From Aureobasidium sp. EXF-3400 (Eukaryota; Ascomycota; Dothideomycetes; Dothideales; Saccotheciaceae), in the NCBI GenBank assembly GCA_024195585.1, contig SWBL01000175.1:1-64000 (forward strand): DNA of 64,000 nucleotides. Reading direction: 5' to 3'. A model generated the notes under the pieces. That model saw only the letters and a program-made list of their open reading frames with translations. It ran no database searches and was not told where the DNA came from. Of this stretch, positions 11,198-20,879 are shown piece after piece; position 1 is the stretch's first letter; each line of letters opens with the position of its first letter. Both the position numbers and the translations under genes were made by a program.

Positions 11198-12067
11198 ATG
11201 GCCATATCGAAATCGTCTACTGGAGTGGCTGTTCGGTTGGCAGCGAGAGAAGGCAGTCTTGCCGGCGTCACATCAGGTCTCGCTCCTTCCTTTCTCCAAG
11301 CAAACCTCATTGTCCTACCTTCTCGCTATGCTGCTGACTTCCGCCTTCTTTGTGCTCGGAACCCTGTTCCTTGCCCTCTCCTCGCGGAATCATCACAGAT
11401 TGGGTCCTACGATAGCCTGAAGTCTTATATCGCCGGTCTGAAAGGAGACAAAATTGCATCTAATATCGACATCCGCTTCGATGCTCCCCGATACATGGTC
11501 TACCAAGACGGAGTCTTGTCAGCTTCGCATGTCGAAGACATCTCTGCAGAATGGACTGAGGATCATGTTGCTTTCTTGATTGGATGTTCATACAGCTTCG
11601 AGACTGCTTTGATCAATGAAAAGCTCCCGCCTCGCCATTTTGTCATGCAGAGGAATGTTCCAATGTACAGAACGAACATTTCACTTTGCCCTGCTGGTGT
11701 GTTCACTAGAGCTACATATGTCGTGTCGATGCGCCCATACAAGCGATCAGACATCGAACGAGTGAGAGACATCACACGACCGTTTGTCACTACACACGGC
11801 GAGCCTATCGCTTGGGGCTGGGATGGCATGAAGAATTTGGGCATTTCGGATATCAGCAAACCTGACTGGGGTGATGTTCCGTTGGAGATGAACGGACAGC
11901 CGCTGGACTCGAGCAACAACGATGTTGTTCCTGTGTTTTGGGGTTGTGGTGTGACTCCTCAAGAAGCTGTCATGAGAGCTGGGCTGAAAGGTACTGTGTT
12001 GGGCCATGCCCCTGGACACATGATCCTGCTCGATGTAAAGGACGAAGATGTTTTTAGTATCCATTAA
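11198..12067 (+). CDS. DUF1445 / D-glutamate cyclase-like protein
   Basis: Single-exon protein of 289 residues from the ATG at 11198 ('MAISKSSTGVAVRLAAREGS'). It matches the DUF1445 (putative hydro-lyase) family throughout: an N-terminal 'VRLAAREGSLAGVTSGLAPS', 'APRYMVYQDGVL', 'DHVAFLIGCSYSFETALI' and the C-terminal 'DVVPVFWGCGVTPQEAVMRA' plus 'GHAPGHMILLDV'. The animal relative DGLUCY interconverts D-glutamate and 5-oxo-D-proline, and bacterial members (for example B. subtilis YcsI) are encoded beside the 5-oxoprolinase subunits PxpA/B/C. Its position directly opposite a eukaryotic 5-oxoprolinase therefore fits a role in making or handling 5-oxoproline. No targeting signal is evident. Stereospecificity and exact reaction are inferred. 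Confidence 0.85.
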   Translation: MAISKSSTGVAVRLAAREGSLAGVTSGLAPSFLQANLIVLPSRYAADFRLLCARNPVPCPLLAESSQIGSYDSLKSYIAGLKGDKIASNIDIRFDAPRYMVYQDGVLSASHVEDISAEWTEDHVAFLIGCSYSFETALINEKLPPRHFVMQRNVPMYRTNISLCPAGVFTRATYVVSMRPYKRSDIERVRDITRPFVTTHGEPIAWGWDGMKNLGISDISKPDWGDVPLEMNGQPLDSSNNDVVPVFWGCGVTPQEAVMRAGLKGTVLGHAPGHMILLDVKDEDVFSIH

Positions 12068-12352
12068 AATGTATGCAGCAGAATTCTGTCCAAAGATGCA
12101 GATACCCTTGATTCGAACGACCCAGAATATTTTCCAACATTGCATGATAACCCTTCCGAGTCCCCATTGCATCAGTTCGAGCCTTCGGACGTTCGTAGCC
12201 ACCACCCCGCTATCTATGGGTTCACTTTTGCACTTCGACTGATGCGATTTGACCTGTATTGAATTCGATTCTTGACTGATATTCATCTCAATCACTGTAT
12301 GCCAATACACGTTGTGCTGCATATGAACCAACGAAACCCATGCCTATCATAT

Positions 12353-13939
12353 CTACAGATGGTACTTGAAGTCCATAGCAGCATCTCCAGTTTGCACCCT
12401 TCTGGTATCCGCCTCGCCATTCGCAATTCTCTCCTTGACGTTGTTGCAGTGTCTGAGGTAAAGCCACTTGCAAGCAATCAAGATTTGTGCAACACCAAGA
12501 GCTCCAAGGGAGAAAGCGTTGCCAAGGACATACGGGCTCTTTCTGTAGATTTGTCCTGCGACGATACCTGCGGTGTTTCCAATGGTTTGTTGGAAGCCAA
12601 TTGCGGTAGCTCGGCGATACTGTGGTGCCACGTTGACATTGAGCCAACTCATGTTGAGTCCAGGTCCGTTGTAGACAGCGACAGCACAGAAGAAAGTGCC
12701 GAGGAACTTGACGCCATGTGGTGTTGGGCAAATAATCAAGATGTAGCCAATGATTCCGAAGATGTTTGCGAACGCTACTAGTGGTCCACGAATACTTGTA
12801 CGATCGGAGAACCAAGCGACGAGCATGAATGCAAGACCACCGAAGATGTACACCGGGATGGTAAGGTATTGTGCTTGAAGGGAGTTGTAACCCAACGACT
12901 TGATGATACTTGGGAGGAAAGTCGAGAAGCCGTACAGAAGAATGTCTTGACAAAATCTACGGATGGGTGTTAGTGACTGTGGTTTTGAGGTCTATGAAGG
13001 TAACACTTACTGGATCAAACCACTGAGGATGACTTTAGGATCGGTCAAAGCGACCTTCACCTCTGCCCAGCTAAAATGCTCAGATCCCATGTAGGCCGCA
13101 CGTTGTCTTGCTCTGACTTGCATCAACTGCTTGTCATCATCGTTGAGGAAGTAAGCGTTGTTGGGGTCGTTGGGCAAGAAAGCGAACACAACAATTGCTA
13201 CGCCAACCGAGAAGATACCCTACGATGTGTTAGCCTTGTTTTAAACAAGCAGTATCTCTTGGCTTACCTCGATAATGTAAACCCATTTCCAGCCAGCAAG
13301 ACCGGACACTCCATCCATCTGAAGGATTCCGTATGCCAGGAGACCACCAAAAGCACCCGCGAGGGCGGTACAGACGAAAAGATAAGCCACTCTTTTGGCC
13401 ATCTCCTCTCTCTTGTAGACCATTGTCAAGTACAGGTTCAAACCTGGAAATAGACCTCCCTCGCAAGCTCCAAGAACGAGACGAGCTGCATAGAGACCAC
13501 CAACGCTTGAGATGAATCCGCTGAAAATTGTCGTCAAACTCCAGACCACGCAAAGCCCTCCGATAGTGTACTTTGGCGTGAGCTTCTTCAGAAGAACAGC
13601 CCAGGGTGTCTCTGACAGAACATATGTGGCATAGAAGATTGATACTGCTGTCGAGAATTGCTCTGCACTTGCACCAATGTCTTCGGGCATGCCAGCGACT
13701 TTCACCTAGTTCTTGTCAGATAAGGTATGGACATCGTCTCTCTGCCATGGTCTTACATTTCCAATGTTGCTGCGATCCAGGAAACAGGCCAAGTAGGTCA
13801 ACATGATGATTGGGACCAATGCTAAGTCCAACTTGGCGAGGAGCTTCTTCTCCCTGGCAGGATCAATAAACTCTCCAAGCTGTACGTCAACAGCATTCTT
13901 CTCGCCATCTGACGTGTGGTCATTGTATTTCTCAGACAT
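12353..13939 (-). CDS. MFS transporter, anion:cation symporter (allantoate permease/Dal5-like)
   Basis: Four exons, 13939-13757, 13705-13268, 13219-13011 and 12956-12353, join in frame to 477 residues with about 12 membrane spans. The start 'KLLAKLDLALVPIIMLTYLA', then 'CFLDRSNIGN', and 'YATYVLSETPWAVLLKKLTP' are characteristic of the fungal ACS subfamily (Dal5, Tna1, Liz1, Seo1), which brings in organic anions such as allantoate, ureidosuccinate, nicotinate or dipeptides. The second half has 'RRATAIGFQQTIGNTAGIVA'. The gene is convergent with the DUF1445 gene and divergent from a Zn2Cys6 regulator. I infer that it imports a substrate for the flanking 5-oxoproline enzymes, perhaps pyroglutamate itself, but the sequence does not show the substrate. 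Confidence 0.9.
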
Positions 13940-14617
13940 GATGAGAAGGTGTTTGGATTGACAGGTAACGAGTTGATGTAAAGTGGAAAGATGGGCTAGA
14001 CTTATGCAATATGTATGCGTACTTGCTCTCAGACATGATGTTCAGCCGATCTTCTGCCTATCTCGTAGATATGCCTCCAACCACGAGGCGTGAGTACCCC
14101 GCATGGGCGGGCACCTTCTCCAGGAGATAAGGTTCCTTTTCTTCCAAGAAGTGACATTGCCGTTGTGAGCTTTGATCGCCCTCAACAAGCGTCAGGGTAT
14201 CGGGATGGAACAGCGAGCAATTAGCAGAGAGGGCGATTAGCAGGATGGCTTTGATCGGGGTCCATGAGCGAGCTGCCAAGCCACCAAACTGTAACAGGAC
14301 GCGCTATCGCCGTATCAGACGGAGTCCGAGCGTTTAGATACCTATCAGCCGCTGCACAGCGAAGACCGGAACGACGTCTGACTCGTGATCATACATGGAG
14401 CTACTAATATTCATTATCACATCGCGTTGATGCCACGAACCGTCAACCGTGTCTTTGGTTCCTGCTCTGATCTCCGGGGATATCCTGTCTTGACAACGCT
14501 TCCACAGTTGCGAACCCGCTCTTTGTTGCCGGCAGTTCTTTTTGTCGTACGTCAGTCTGGGGGAGTCACACTCTTGCCAATTGAGACGATCAGCAAGACC
14601 GATGTAGGACAAAAGAA
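13940..14617. promoter_or_regulatory. Divergent promoter, MFS transporter / Zn2Cys6 regulator
   Basis: A 678-nt region lies between two divergent starts. It contains an inverted triplet pair CGG-AGT-CCG at 14320-14328, the form of site used by dimeric Zn2Cys6 factors, and several HGATAR matches (for example GGAGATAAGG near 14125). Both are candidates only; a factor encoded next door could bind the CGG pair. Confidence 0.35.
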
Positions 14618-16676
14618 ATGGCTGCGAATATAGCAGGCACCTCTCCCTTATCTGAATCCAATCTGAGTCGTCCTGTGGCTTGCAAAAGATGTCGAGGGCG
14701 TCGCACATATTGCTCCAAGGAGCAGCCTATTTGTGCAAGTTGTAGAGAAGGCAATCATGAGTGTGTCTATGAGTCTGGTCGTAAAATCTTGGTCTCAGAA
14801 AGGTGATGTTTGTCAAGTAAGGCCTACTGGAAGTGTACTTGCTAACATCTATCCAGCTATCTGCGAGACCTTGAAGCCAAGTTGAAGTCGTATGAGGGTA
14901 AACATCGCCATTTCCACCCAACTTTGACACTCGTTGTACTGATATGTTTATACAGCAAATTCGGCAGCTGTAGCTTCTCAGCCTCCGCCCGTCAACAGAA
15001 AGAACGACCCAGAGCTCGACGTGAACCCTCTGATGGACAACTTTGCCAATCTTGTCATCAGTCCATCTGGCAAACACCACTATCTGGGAAGCTCTTCATC
15101 AACAATCCTTGGCAGGAGGTTTCGAGATATTGTAGGCATCACCAATCCCGGGCTAGATCTCGATCAAGAATACTCGACCTACAACCACTCCGCTCTACGT
15201 TTGCGTCGTCTTTCAGTCGTTGACAATGTTATGCTGCCCCCTGCTGCGTTTGCCAAACGCCTCTACATTGCTCAACATTCATATATCGGGACAATCTTCG
15301 CGTTTTTTACTCCAGACGTGTTTGAAGAACAGCTTCAACAAGCATACCGAGGACCTCCAGATATCGGCGATAGAGAAGCCTGCCTTGCATATTGTCAAAC
15401 GCTCCTAGTATTGGCGTTCGGACAGCTGTATTCTGTCAACCAATGGTCTGGCTTTGACGGTCCTCCAGGGTTCGACTTCTTCACTCAAGCTCTACAGTAT
15501 CTACCAGATATGTATGAGGAAGGATCTGTTCTGTTTGTAGGGGTCTTGGCACTGATTGGATACTTCTTGCAGAATCTCAACCGCCGGGATGCTGCCTTTT
15601 TGTATGTAGGCACTGCGTTGAGGATGGCCATCTCTCTTGCTCTACACCAAGAAGTACCAGACCCTCGGCTCGATGAAGCGAGTAAAGAGCAACGTCGCCG
15701 CATCTGGTGGAGCGTATATTCGTTGGACAGGATTCTTTGCGTCAAATCTGGTAATCCTTTGACTATTGATGATCAAGACATTGCTGTGAAGCTTCCAAAC
15801 AGACTCAGCAACGAGCCAGAATACTGCCCAGCAGTGTGCTTACGACATTATACCCAACTATCACGAATCCTGGGACGAATTATGAAAACCATTTACAGGA
15901 GAACACCCAAGAGCGGCTCGACACTTATTGCATCTGTTTCCGAGATCATGACCGATCTGTCTACATGGCACCGAGACTTGCCTAACGAGCTCCGCTTCGA
16001 TCCTGCAAAGCTTAACGTATCTCGAGAGTCTGTTTCGACATTTCTGCACTATCACCAATGCATCAATCTCACCGCTCGACCTCTTCTCTTTCATGTGGTT
16101 GAGAAACGCTTACATGGAAATGCGGACGATCTGGGCAAAGATTGGAAAGACGGTCTGTCAGCGACTACGATTGCTGTGATAGACATGTGCGTCAGCGCAG
16201 CCAAGGATTCTGTGAATATGATGACTTTGGCTGCAACGAAAGACCTGGTTGCAACGTATGGCTACATGGACGGCGAGCATGCTTTCTCCGCCGCCATCGT
16301 TCTTGTGATGGTCTGTGTTGCCTTCCCTGCCACCAGATCAGAGTTCATGGCTATGGATCAAGCGCTTGAGCTACTTCAAGGCATGGCTGAAAGAGGAAAC
16401 ACACACATTGCTGCAAGGCATCAGCTGCTCTCGCACCTGCGCTCTCTGATCTCATTACCATCTGTCAATGTCGCCTCTACACCACCGGCTGCATCGATAC
16501 CTCAACAGAACACGACATTTGTCGATGTCAACCAAATGTTGTCATACGATGCTGGTAACGTAGACTTTGGGCTTTGGGAAGAAGGATACACAAACCCAGA
16601 TCTCGATATCGACTTCCAAGATTTGACCCAGTGGACGCAGGCGGCACAGAACACCTACGGCATAGGTTCAATATGA
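14618..16676 (+). CDS. Zn2Cys6 transcription factor with fungal-specific domain
   Basis: Three exons, 14618-14802, 14857-14897 and 14956-16676, give 648 residues. The binuclear zinc cluster is at residues 22-49 ('ACKRCRGRRTYCSKEQPICA', then 'SCREGNHECVY'; C-x2-C-x6-C-x6-C-x2-C-x6-C). The tiny 41-nt second exon encodes the start of a short coiled coil ('SYLRDLEAKLKSYE'). The large third exon carries the fungal_trans middle homology region with 'FLYVGTALRMAISLALHQEV' and 'EQRRRIWWSVYSLDRILCVK'. It sits divergently next to the MFS transporter and one gene away from the DUF1445/oxoprolinase pair, so it is a plausible local regulator of that block. That assignment rests on position alone. Confidence 0.92.
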
Positions 16677-17152
16677 CTGCAGCCTAATTGGGACGGGCGA
16701 TCAACCAAGGAAGCTGGAAGTGAATTCCAGGCGATCGAGTACCAAACGAGAGCAGATTCCCAAGCTTATAGCTGGTAGAAAGCTCAATGTTCTGCTCATA
16801 TCAACCCGTGCTGGTGGCTACGATATTTAGCGGGCTAATCGCGTCATCATCTATCGTGTGCCATGGCAGCCAAATCGTGGTCCTGCTTCAGCTACTTGAC
16901 TTTTAGACAACTGAAAGGAAGGGTTTATAACAAGTCAACAAGCGAAATATCGTTGTATTTTCTCCTCCCCTCATCCCTTCTTCTTTAACATTACTTTATG
17001 TACAAAAGTCTGTCAGGAACAACCCCTTACTACTCTTCTCATGTCCACATCTTCGTTCATCAATTCATCATAGAGCAAAAACGCAAAAAAACGAATGTTG
17101 TCATGACTGGATCTGCTTTTTTTCAAAGTTCCTTGCACTCTTCTCGAGAGTT
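16677..17152. other. Convergent 3' intergenic region
   Basis: 476 nt lie between the stops of the Zn2Cys6 factor and the beta-glucosidase. I see only presumed 3' untranslated sequence, with T-rich stretches near 16960-17000 and 17090-17130. No gene or structured element is recognised. Confidence 0.5.
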
Positions 17153-20100
17153 CTACCAGGTCGAGTGGTAGCCAGTGGGTTGTGTGTAGGTGGTCCATGA
17201 GTTGTGTCCGCCGTCGGTGGAGGAGTGAGAGTAAGAGTGGGAGTAAGACGAAGAGTGGCTTGACGAGTGCGAGGAAGACTTCGAGGCAGATTGAGAAGTA
17301 GAGCAGGAAGTCACAGTGACTGTGGTGCCAGGGACAGAACTGTGGGGTGAAACAGGAGGGATGGAGTAAGTGCCATTGCCACCAGAGCCACCACTGCCTG
17401 AACCGCCACTGCCTGAGCCGCCATTGCCAGTACCGGGAGACGTGGCACCGTTAGCAGGCAAAGCAGCCTTGAGGGGCAATTTCCTGCTGGAGGAACCGAC
17501 GTAGACGGTCTTGGGGTACTCGCTGATGTACCAGTCATCAAGCTCGTTACTCCAGTTGCTGACATCTCTGCGGGTGATCTGAGCTGTGAAGGTCTTTGAG
17601 GCACCAGGGGCGATGGAGAACTTGTCGAACTGACGCAGAACAACAGGTGGGTCGTTGGGACCACCAAGGGAGATGTAGAGCTGAGGAACTTCCTCGCCCT
17701 CGACCGAGCCAGCGTTGGTAACGGTTGCAGTGACGGTGTAGAGAATATCGTATAGGCCAGGGTTGCCACCGGGAGCGCCCGAGGCGGGAAGAAGAGGCTG
17801 AGGAGCGCTCGAGGAAGAATCAGCAGGGAAGCTATAGTTGCTACCGTAGTTGGGGTCTCCAGATGAAGCGCGAAGGTTGGTAAAGTTGAGGAAGGGGTAG
17901 CTGAGTATGTTAGCTTCAACTCTTGCTGTTTGATTTGATTGACATGACTTACATGTAGTACTCAATAGGTCTGACATCGGCAGGGTACAAGTAATCGGCA
18001 GAGTTGTTAGAGATAGTGCCGTAAACTGGTGCTGCCTCGGTGAAACCGGTGGCTGGAACATAGGCAGGAGCCGAAGTGTTCACCAAGACCGAAATGTCAG
18101 AGTAGCTGAAAGTGGTGTACGAAAGACCATAGCCGAATTCGTAGACAGGGGTTTCGTTTCTTCTGTCGAAGCCTCTGTAGTCGATGAAGACACCCTCTTC
18201 GAACTGAGTCTGAGGAGCTGCGCCACCGTTGTTGTATTCGTAGAGGACATCGGTGCCATAAGACTCACGGGTCTTACCAAGAGTGAATGGGAGCTTGCCA
18301 GAGGGGTTGACCTTGCCGTACAAGACGTCGACGATAGCATTACCTGACTCCTGACCAGGGACACCGGCCCAAAGAATGGCGGTGATGTTCTCGTGGTCGT
18401 ACCTGAGCAATCAGTATGTCATCTTGCTAAAGGAAACGGTTGGAACATACCACTCATCGATCAAGACAGGACCGACAGTGTGGAGCACAACGATGGTGTT
18501 CTTGCACAACGATGAGACGTTGCGGATGACCTCCTCGGCACCTTGCCAAAGAGTAAGGTTGTTGCGGTCTCCCTTAAAGCGAAGGTACAGTTAGCAAGAT
18601 ATCAAATGGTGGTTGTGAAGAACACCACGACTTAGCGGAACGAATGTCCTACCTGGTTTCCATCAACAATAATATAGCCTGGTTTTTGTCAGTCTTGAAG
18701 TTGATATATCAATTCGAAAAAACATACCTTCACCAGAATCGGCATTTCCGAACACTGAATGACTGAATTAGCAAGGTCTTGTGAGTGCTACCATGCAATG
18801 AAAGCCTACCGATACAAGCGCCATTAACTTCATCAGCACGTTGGGCGAGAACTTCAATCTGGCTGTAGGCGGCGCGGTCAAGGATACTTTCGACAGACTT
18901 GCCGTGAGAGCGAACTTCGTTCTCGATGGCTGTGTGAGGGGCAACCAGGTAAGGGAAGTTGGCGGTTCTGTGGAACATCGGTTAGCTTTGATCTCCTCGC
19001 TTATTGCAACCACCTTCAACTCACCCACTACCCCAACCCATCGCCATGGTGCCATTGTCGCATCCCTAAAGCGAAGGTACAATTAGCATGACTTCACAAA
19101 AGAACACCACGACTTTGCTAGACCAGTCCACTCAACTCTGCGAGACAAAACACCATCCGGATCTTGCGTACAGACTGAGACAAAGCGCCTCCACTAGTCG
19201 TGGTGTTTACACTTTCGGCTTAACTTACGCGATCAGAACAACCATTGGGACCATACTGGTTGTCGGCAGCGTCTTCACCAAAGACACCAACAAGTTGCTC
19301 GTTACCACTCAGGGGCAGGGCACCATTCTTGTTCTTCAACAAGACCGTACCCTTGGAGGCGACCTCGCGGATGTTATCACGGTGGTTGTCTTGAACATCA
19401 ACATGATAATTGATCTGTTCATAGCCCTCTTGAGCAATGTAGTGACGGTATCCGAAAGTTCTCGTAGTCCATGAGGAAAAGTTAGGAGCATTCTCGACTT
19501 GGTGACCTTCTCTGTCGACGAGGTACCATGCTGCGACGATACGAACAGCCATGTCGTCGACTCTGTATTGAGGAACGGTGCCGTTCAAGACTGCGATGGT
19601 GAGGTTGGCGCCCCAGAAGGAGGTTCCGCTGTCGAAGCCAACATCTCCGGGCATGGTCATGTCCAGGCCTGCAAGAGCACTTGAAACACCAGAGTGTTGA
19701 CCAGACCAGTCAGACATGACGAAGCCTTGGAAGCCGAGCTCGGCCTTGAGGATCTTGTTCAACGTGTGGGAGTTTTGGCACTAGAATCTGTTAAGAAGTG
19801 CTTGACTTCATATGTTTTGTCTATACTTACAGCGTAACTGTTGTTGGCCTGGTTGTATGAGCACATGACACTTCCGGTGCCAGCACGGACGGCATCAGCG
19901 AAAGGCCAGACGTAGAGCTCGTGCAGAGTGATATCGTCCACATTTGCAGAGACGGCATCGGAGATGTTGGGACCACCTTGTCTGAAGTGCTCCTGCTCGT
20001 TGAGGATGTAGTGCTTGGTGCAAGCAATGACACCAGCATCCTGGATACCCTTGACAGTCTCGGCGACCAAGATACCAGAGAGGACAGGGTCCGGACTGAA

Positions 20101-20879
20101 GCCTTCCCAGTTGCGACCGCCTTCGGGCTCGCGACCAAGAGGGCCTACGACAGGACCGAGCATAACATCAACACCCTTGTCGCGATGCTCGCTGCCCATG
20201 TCATTACCGCGTGTGTAGGCAAGCGATCTGTCCCAGGTTGCAGCAACGGAGACGCCAGCGGAGAAGGCAGATACGAAGTCGCCTGACTGCAATCAGTATA
20301 CAGCAGACCTCGAGTAGATACTCATTGCTTACCGAATCTGACACCGAGAGGCGAGTCCTGCATACAAAGGGACTTGAAGCCCAGACGGGGGATTGAACCA
20401 GTGTTACCGACACATTTTTCAGACTCCCAACTAGAGGATTGTCAATACCAAAACTTCTTGTTCAGGTTGGACTGAAACTAACCCAACACCTGGATATAGT
20501 TAGCAAGGCAGGAACACAATGCCTCGTGTCATATGGACATACCAGTAGTCAAATTGACCTTCTCAGCCAGAGTCAACTTGGACACAAATGCAATAGCCTT
20601 CTCATATGCGCTTGCCCATTCACCAGCACCGGTTCCCCAAGGAGAAGGATAGTAGGGAGGAGAGGTTTCGTTGAATTGGGCGCCAGCTACAGCATAGGGC
20701 ACTTCGGAGCCAGGGTAATTGGTACCAGGGAACTTCGCAGCTGTCAATTGGCTGTTGTGCAACTTCCAGAAGTTAGAGACACTTACAGGTAGACCTGCAA
20801 CAGGAGGTACCGGGTAGCCGCCTTGTGCATTGACGAGTTGAGCCGCCAGCAGCAGGGCCAGGCTCTTGAAACCAGACAT
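17153..20879 (-). CDS. Secreted GH3 beta-glucosidase with C-terminal low-complexity tail
   Basis: Twelve exons join in frame to 1005 residues: 20879-20543, 20489-20483, 20430-20333, 20282-19831, 19780-19229, 19065-19025, 18967-18810, 18754-18728, 18678-18653, 18572-18451, 18402-17953 and 17900-17153. A signal peptide ends near residue 19 ('[14 protein letters not shown]'). The GH3 N domain carries the nucleophile Asp322 in '[14 protein letters not shown]'. The GH3 C domain has '[20 protein letters not shown]' and the fibronectin-III-like domain '[20 protein letters not shown]'. The enzyme releases glucose from cellobiose and other beta-glucosides outside the cell. Fungal relatives usually stop near 860 residues; here about 130 more follow, Gly/Ser-rich then Ser/His/Tyr-rich. 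Exon 2 is only 7 nt and supplies part of 'TGVGWES'. One CreA-like GCGGGG lies upstream near 21177. Confidence 0.92.
18573..18652 (-). repeat. Introner-like intron copy 1 (beta-glucosidase intron 9)
   Basis: This 80-nt intron shares two blocks with intron 5 of the same gene. Positions 18575-18599 match 19067-19091 with two differences in 25 nt, and positions 18618-18633 contain AACACCACGACTT, also found at 19103-19115. Both introns end with the same CTTCGCTTT-type stretch before the acceptor. The match extends beyond the splice signals and branch site, which points to common descent of the two introns. Confidence 0.65.
19066..19228 (-). repeat. Introner-like intron copy 2 with inverted repeat (beta-glucosidase intron 5)
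   Basis: At 163 nt this is about three times longer than the other introns of the gene. It contains a perfect 12-nt inverted repeat, AACACCACGACT at 19103-19114 and AGTCGTGGTGTT at 19196-19207, able to form a stem across an 81-nt loop. Its 3' part is shared with the intron at 18573-18652. Long related introns with stable hairpins are the description given for fungal introner-like elements. Confidence 0.65.
20483..20489 (-). other. 7-nt micro-exon of the beta-glucosidase gene
   Basis: The sequence between an ATATCCAG acceptor and a GTTAGT donor is only 7 nt (GTGTTGG). Including it restores the reading frame and the conserved GH3 segment '[18 protein letters not shown]'; skipping it breaks the frame. 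The flanking introns are 53 and 52 nt. Confidence 0.8.

Noticed and set aside
13235..13249. Palindrome in MFS intron 2 as an introner-like element
   Set aside because: Seven-base arms with a one-base centre in a 48-nt intron; no similarity to the beta-glucosidase introns, so likely chance.
17300..17919. 202-codon frame inside the beta-glucosidase last exon, same strand
   Set aside because: Out of frame with the GH3 domain; its length comes from the codon bias of the real gene.
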